Shown here: positions 32,628-35,460 of the stretch, one piece after another
How the letters are laid out: each line of letters starts with the position of its first letter
How positions within the stretch are numbered: position 1 is the stretch's first letter
Source: an uncultured Lachnospiraceae bacterium
GTDB taxonomy: Bacteria > Bacillota > Clostridia > Lachnospirales > Lachnospiraceae
NCBI GenBank assembly: GCA_947594855.1
Contig: CANQEL010000023.1
Span: 1 to 35,460 of the forward strand
Reading direction: 5' to 3'
Length of the DNA stretch: 35,460 bases
Notes under the pieces: generated by a model
What the model was told of the DNA's origin: nothing
Database searches by the model: none
Seen by the model: only the letters and a program-made list of their open reading frames with translations
Translations under genes and position numbers: made by a program

Positions 32628-34597
32628 ATCTCTGCTCCTGACGGCATATCTTTTTCAGGTACTACAAGCGCCACGTTACCATCTGCATCCTCAGCACACA
32701 AAAGCATACCTTCTGATAATACTCCTGCCAGCTTTGCAGGTTTCAGATTAACTAAAACCATAACTTTCTTACCGACCATCTCTTCCGGAGTATAATATTT
32801 TCTGATTCCTGAAACAATCTGCTTTACACTGTTTCCTATCTTAACCTGGGAACAAAGCAGCTTCTTTGATTTAGGAACCTCTTTACATTCAATAACTTCC
32901 CCTACCTGGAACTGCATTTTCATAAAATCATCAAAAGCTATTTCCGGTTTGGCCGGTATATTATCTATAACATCTGTAGATTTTGTTTCCTCTTCTTTGG
33001 ATGCAGTATCCTCATCTGCACCAAACTTTTCTAAAACCTCTTTCATCACATCATCCGCATTAAGCCTTGCAAATAATATCTCAGGGCTGTCGGTAACCTT
33101 ACTTCCCGACTTATACAGTCCAAATTCACCCATAGACTCAAGCGGCCTTTTTGCAGCATTAATCTGGTTCAGAATCTTCTCTGAAGTTTCGGGCATAAAC
33201 GGTTCTAAAAGCGATGCGCCTATGCTGATACTTTCAATAAGGTTATACAGAACTGTCTTAAGCCTGTCTTTCTTATCCTCTTCTTTTGCAAGAACCCATG
33301 GCATTGTTTCATCAATATATTTGTTACATCTCCTGAAGAGATTAAAAATCTCTGTAATTGCATCGGCAACACGGAGTTTTTCCATCTTTTCCGCCACTTT
33401 GCCAGCCACAGATGTAACTACGTCTTTAAGGTCTTTATCTGTTTCTTCCTCTACTGCCTCATTGCTTACAATTCCGTCAAAGTATTTATTTGACATGGAT
33501 ATTGTTCTGTTTACGAGATTTCCAAGCGTATTGGCAAGTTCTGAATTAACCCTCTCTATTACAAGTTCCCATGATATTACTCCGTCATTATCAAACGGCA
33601 TCTCATGAAGTACAAAGAAACGCACTGCATCAACCCCGAAAATATTTACAAGGTCATCTGCATAAAGAACATTTCCTTTTGATTTGCTCATTTTACCATC
33701 ACCCTGAAGAAGCCATGGATGTCCAAATATCTGCTTAGGCAGAGGTATATCAAGCGCCATAAGCATAATTGGCCAGTATATCGTATGAAATCTCAATATA
33801 TCTTTTCCTATGAGATGAAGGTCTGCCGGCCAGTATTTGTTATAAAGTTCATCGCTGTCGCCATCTACATCATAACCAAGCCCTGTTATATAATTGCTCA
33901 ATGCATCAATCCATACATAAATAACATGCTTATCATCAAAAGTAACAGGTATTCCCCATTTAAATGACGTTCTTGACACACACAGGTCCTGAAGTCCCGG
34001 AATAAGGAAATTATTCATCATTTCATTTTTTCTTGATTCCGGCTGAATGAATTCAGGGTGATTATTAATATGCTCAATCAGTCTGTCAGCATACTTACTA
34101 AGTTTAAAAAAGTACGCTTCTTCCTTTGCCTCTTCACATTTTCTTCCACAGTCCGGACATTTACCGTCTATAAGCTGTGACGGAGTAAAAAATGATTCAC
34201 AGGGCGTACAATACATTCCCTGATATTCACCTTTATATATATCTCCCTGTTCATATAACTTCTTAAATATCTTCTGAACCTGTTTTTCATGGTCCTCATC
34301 TGTAGTTCTTATAAATCTGTCGTAAGAAGTATTCATTAAATCCCATATATTTTTTATCTGACCTGCGACATTATCTACAAATTCTTTTGGTGATATTCCG
34401 TCTTCTTTAGCTTTAAGCTCAATCTTCTGTCCATGCTCATCAGTACCTGTCTGAAAACGAACATCATAACCCTGCATTCGCTTGAACCTCACTATGGAAT
34501 CAGCAAGTACTGCTTCATAAGTATTGCCGATATGAGGTTTGCCAGACGTATAAGCTATCGCTGTAGTCAGGTAGTAAGTTTTTTTATTCTCTTTCAT
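32621..34597 (-). CDS. metG: methionyl-tRNA synthetase
   Basis: The 658-aa enzyme charges tRNA-Met and initiator tRNA. Visible features are the class I HIGH motif in the form HIGN (22-25), the KMSKS motif (302-306), zinc-binding cysteines C130, C133, C147 and C150, the WIDAL segment near 229-233, and a C-terminal tRNA-binding OB domain with a QVGEVIECKEVPKSKKLLC segment. I chose the ATG at 34595-34597 because AAAGGAGAG lies six bases upstream; two ATGs just before it lie in or upstream of that site. A TTGACA/TAGAAT promoter is present. It is probably the first gene of a long run through tatD, rsmA, the alarmone synthetase, the S1 protein and beyond. Confidence 0.97.
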   Translation of the reverse strand: MKENKKTYYLTTAIAYTSGKPHIGNTYEAVLADSIVRFKRMQGYDVRFQTGTDEHGQKIELKAKEDGISPKEFVDNVAGQIKNIWDLMNTSYDRFIRTTDEDHEKQVQKIFKKLYEQGDIYKGEYQGMYCTPCESFFTPSQLIDGKCPDCGRKCEEAKEEAYFFKLSKYADRLIEHINNHPEFIQPESRKNEMMNNFLIPGLQDLCVSRTSFKWGIPVTFDDKHVIYVWIDALSNYITGLGYDVDGDSDELYNKYWPADLHLIGKDILRFHTIYWPIMLMALDIPLPKQIFGHPWLLQGDGKMSKSKGNVLYADDLVNIFGVDAVRFFVLHEMPFDNDGVISWELVIERVNSELANTLGNLVNRTISMSNKYFDGIVSNEAVEEETDKDLKDVVTSVAGKVAEKMEKLRVADAITEIFNLFRRCNKYIDETMPWVLAKEEDKKDRLKTVLYNLIESISIGASLLEPFMPETSEKILNQINAAKRPLESMGEFGLYKSGSKVTDSPEILFARLNADDVMKEVLEKFGADEDTASKEEETKSTDVIDNIPAKPEIAFDDFMKMQFQVGEVIECKEVPKSKKLLCSQVKIGNSVKQIVSGIRKYYTPEEMVGKKVMVLVNLKPAKLAGVLSEGMLLCAEDADGNVALVVPEKDMPSGAEIC

Positions 34598-34641
34598 CAA
34601 CATCTCTCCTTTCATCATATTTAATATACGCTATACCGCAC

Positions 34642-34671
34642 ATTCTACTAAATAAATATGCACTTTGTCAA
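34642..34671 (-). promoter_or_regulatory. sigma-A-type promoter of metG
   Basis: On the minus strand a consensus TTGACA (34666-34671) is followed after 18 bases by TAGAAT (34642-34647), about 45 bases before the metG start. No T-box leader is present between the promoter and the gene; the distance is too short for one. Confidence 0.7.
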
Positions 34672-34682
34672 ATTATACTTCA

Positions 34683-34719
34683 AAAAGCCCCTGAAAACTT
34701 TATGTTTTCTGAGGCTTTT
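34683..34719 (-). terminator. intrinsic terminator of the rRNA-tRNA operon
   Basis: AAAAGCCCCTGAAAAC (34683-34698) pairs with GTTTTCTGAGGCTTTT (34704-34719) around a 5-base loop, with one mismatch and one G-U pair. On the minus strand the stem ends in GGCTTTTTG. It lies seven bases after the 3' end of the last tRNA and just before the metG promoter. Confidence 0.85.
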
Positions 34720-34725
34720 CTCAAA

Positions 34726-34798
34726 TGAGTCACGGGGGAATCGAACCCCCGACAACTTGATTAAAAGTCAAGTGCTCTACCGACTGAGCTAGTGACCC
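34726..34798 (-). tRNA. tRNA-Lys(TTT)
   Basis: A 73-base cloverleaf with acceptor GGGTCAC/GTGACTC, D-loop AGCTCAGTCGGTAGAGC and T-arm GGGGGTTCGATTCCCCC. The anticodon loop CTTTTAA gives anticodon TTT (34763-34765). The discriminator is A. CCA is not encoded. Confidence 0.97.
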
Positions 34799-34822
34799 AT
34801 ATAATTTCCTTTCACGGAAAAG

Positions 34823-34895
34823 TGCCCAGAGCCGGAATCGAACCAGCGACACAGGGATTTTCAGTCCCTTGCTCTACCAACTGAGCTATCTGGGC
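34823..34895 (-). tRNA. tRNA-Phe(GAA)
   Basis: A 73-base cloverleaf with acceptor GCCCAGA/TCTGGGC, an anticodon stem AGGGA/TCCCT with loop CTGAAAA (anticodon GAA) and a T-loop TTCGATT. CCA is not encoded. Confidence 0.97.
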
Positions 34896-34909
34896 ATACC
34901 ATGATATAA

Positions 34910-34983
34910 TTGCGGGGGCTGGATTTGAACCAACGACCTTCGGGTTATGAGCCCGACGAGCTGCCTGACTGCTCTACCCCGCG
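34910..34983 (-). tRNA. initiator tRNA-fMet(CAT)
   Basis: A 74-base cloverleaf with anticodon CAT in loop CTCATAA. It is an initiator type: the first base is C facing A at position 72 (no Watson-Crick pair), and the anticodon stem ends in GGG/CCC. CCA is not encoded. Confidence 0.95.
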
Positions 34984-35006
34984 ATAATATTATGCTATAG
35001 CATAAA

Positions 35007-35088
35007 TGGATGGAGAAGGATTCGAACCTTCGAAGTCGTCGACAACAGATTTACAGTCTGCCCCCTTTGGCCGCTCGGGAATCCATCC
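35007..35088 (-). tRNA. tRNA-Tyr(GTA)
   Basis: An 82-base class II tRNA with acceptor GGATGGA/TCCATCC, an anticodon loop with GTA and a long variable arm (TTGTCGACGACTTCGAAGG region). CCA is not encoded. Confidence 0.96.
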
Positions 35089-35097
35089 ATAATATTA

Positions 35098-35170
35098 AGC
35101 CGACAAACGGACTTGAACCGTTAACCTGCTGATTACAAATCAGCTGCTCTGCCAATTGAGCCATGTCGGC
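35098..35170 (-). tRNA. tRNA-Thr(TGT)
   Basis: A 73-base cloverleaf with acceptor GCCGACA/TGTCGGC and an anticodon stem GCTGA/TCAGC with loop TTTGTAA (anticodon TGT). The discriminator is T. CCA is not encoded. Confidence 0.96.
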
Positions 35171-35212
35171 ATATGAACTTAATCAGCATACAAACAAATA
35201 TAAGAAGATGAG

Positions 35213-35285
35213 TGGGACCTACAGGGCTCGAACCTGTGACCCTCTGCTTGTAAGGCAGATGCTCTCCCAGCTGAGCTAAGATCCC
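35213..35285 (-). tRNA. tRNA-Val(TAC)
   Basis: A 73-base cloverleaf with acceptor GGGATCT/AGGTCCC and an anticodon stem TCTGC/GCAGA with loop CTTACAA (anticodon TAC). The discriminator is A. CCA is not encoded. Confidence 0.97.
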
Positions 35286-35297
35286 AAGTAAAGCTAA

Positions 35298-35371
35298 CGA
35301 CCCAGAGGGGGCTCGAACCCCTGACCTCCGCCGTGACAGGGCGGCGCTCTAACCAACTGAGCCACTGGGCC
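35298..35371 (-). tRNA. tRNA-Asp(GTC)
   Basis: A 74-base cloverleaf with acceptor GGCCCAG/CTGGGTC, anticodon GTC in loop CTGTCAC, and the G discriminator typical of aspartate tRNAs. It is the first tRNA after the 23S rRNA. CCA is not encoded. Confidence 0.97.
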
Positions 35372-35429
35372 AAATCCATACCCTAAAAACTACACACTAA
35401 ACCTACATCTTTCCTTTACAGCCTCTCCT

Positions 35430-35460
35430 GGTCAAGCTCTCGACCTATTAGTATCAGTCA
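35430..35460 (-). rRNA. 23S rRNA, 3' end (partial)
   Basis: The last 31 bases read on the minus strand as TGACTGATACTAATAGGTCG followed by AGAGCTTGACC. This is the conserved 3' terminus of Firmicutes 23S rRNA. The gene continues beyond the right edge. The exact 3' base is uncertain by a few positions. Confidence 0.88.

Noticed and set aside
32949-33608. 219-aa plus-strand open frame inside metG
   Set aside because: Antisense shadow of metG, Ser/Leu-rich and without ribosome binding site.
34598-34682. T-box or other riboswitch leader before metG
   Set aside because: The promoter lies within about 75 bases of the start, too close for a T-box, and no conserved T-box sequence is present.
35179-35379. 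66-aa minus-strand open frame over the tRNA array
   Set aside because: It is a conceptual translation of tRNA-Asp and tRNA-Val (the familiar SSAGRASALQAEGHRFEPC artefact).
1-35460. CRISPR arrays, insertion sequences or prophage genes
   Set aside because: No regularly spaced direct repeats, transposase, integrase or phage structural genes were seen in the window.

Overview
The window looks like a chromosomal segment of a low-GC Clostridia species, most likely a Lachnospiraceae-type gut anaerobe. Evidence for this is the AT-rich sequence, strong AGGAGG-type ribosome binding sites, frequent TTG/GTG starts, MutS2, a SPOCS/LysM protein and the metG-tatD-rsmA gene order. No species call can be made from the sequence alone. 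Almost everything lies on the minus strand. The exceptions are mutS2 and a two-component system at 8.5-13.0 kb.

Left edge (1-4.4 kb): a three-gene minus-strand cassette. It holds a 1076-aa SNF2-type helicase with a degenerate N-terminal phospholipase-D-like region, a DUF4391 protein and an unrecognised 117-aa protein. It has its own -10 box and by eye a less AT-rich composition than the rest. I read it as the promoter-proximal part of an accessory, probably anti-phage or restriction-like, operon that may continue beyond base 1. It sits directly 3' of rlmD. The junction holds the remains of a C-terminal extension to RlmD, still in frame but cut by three amber codons.

4.7-8.4 kb: rlmD (23S rRNA U1939 methyltransferase), a YhaM-type OB-fold/HD exoribonuclease, and a membrane-anchored HtrA-like PDZ protein that has lost the catalytic triad. 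8.56-13.05 kb (plus): mutS2, then an OmpR-family regulator and its histidine kinase, ending convergently (21-bp overlap) with trmL.

13.0-17.8 kb (minus): trmL, a long imperfect palindrome (13618-13758), an aminotransferase overlapping an Lrp/AsnC regulator, a stand-alone C-terminal half of a HypE/AIR-synthase-like protein, a VanW/G5 membrane protein and a 35-aa membrane miniprotein. 17.8-25.1 kb (minus): a tightly packed run gtrA - FAD oxidoreductase - GT-C glycosyltransferase - galK - larB - larC - nth. It is preceded by a good promoter and a near-perfect 48-bp palindrome, and combines envelope glycan, galactose and nickel-pincer cofactor genes with DNA repair.

25.2-34.6 kb (minus): a run from metG through tatD, rsmA, a small alarmone synthetase, an S1-domain protein, a Nudix hydrolase and a PlsC acyltransferase. 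A hairpin overlaps the next ribosome binding site. Beyond it lie a PrcB-like lipoprotein, a SPOCS/LysM protein and a four-helix-bundle protein. Several of these genes start with TTG. 34.7-35.46 kb: seven tRNA genes (in transcription order Asp, Val, Thr, Tyr, fMet, Phe, Lys) follow the 3' end of a 23S rRNA, with no room for a 5S gene between. A terminator separates them from the metG promoter.
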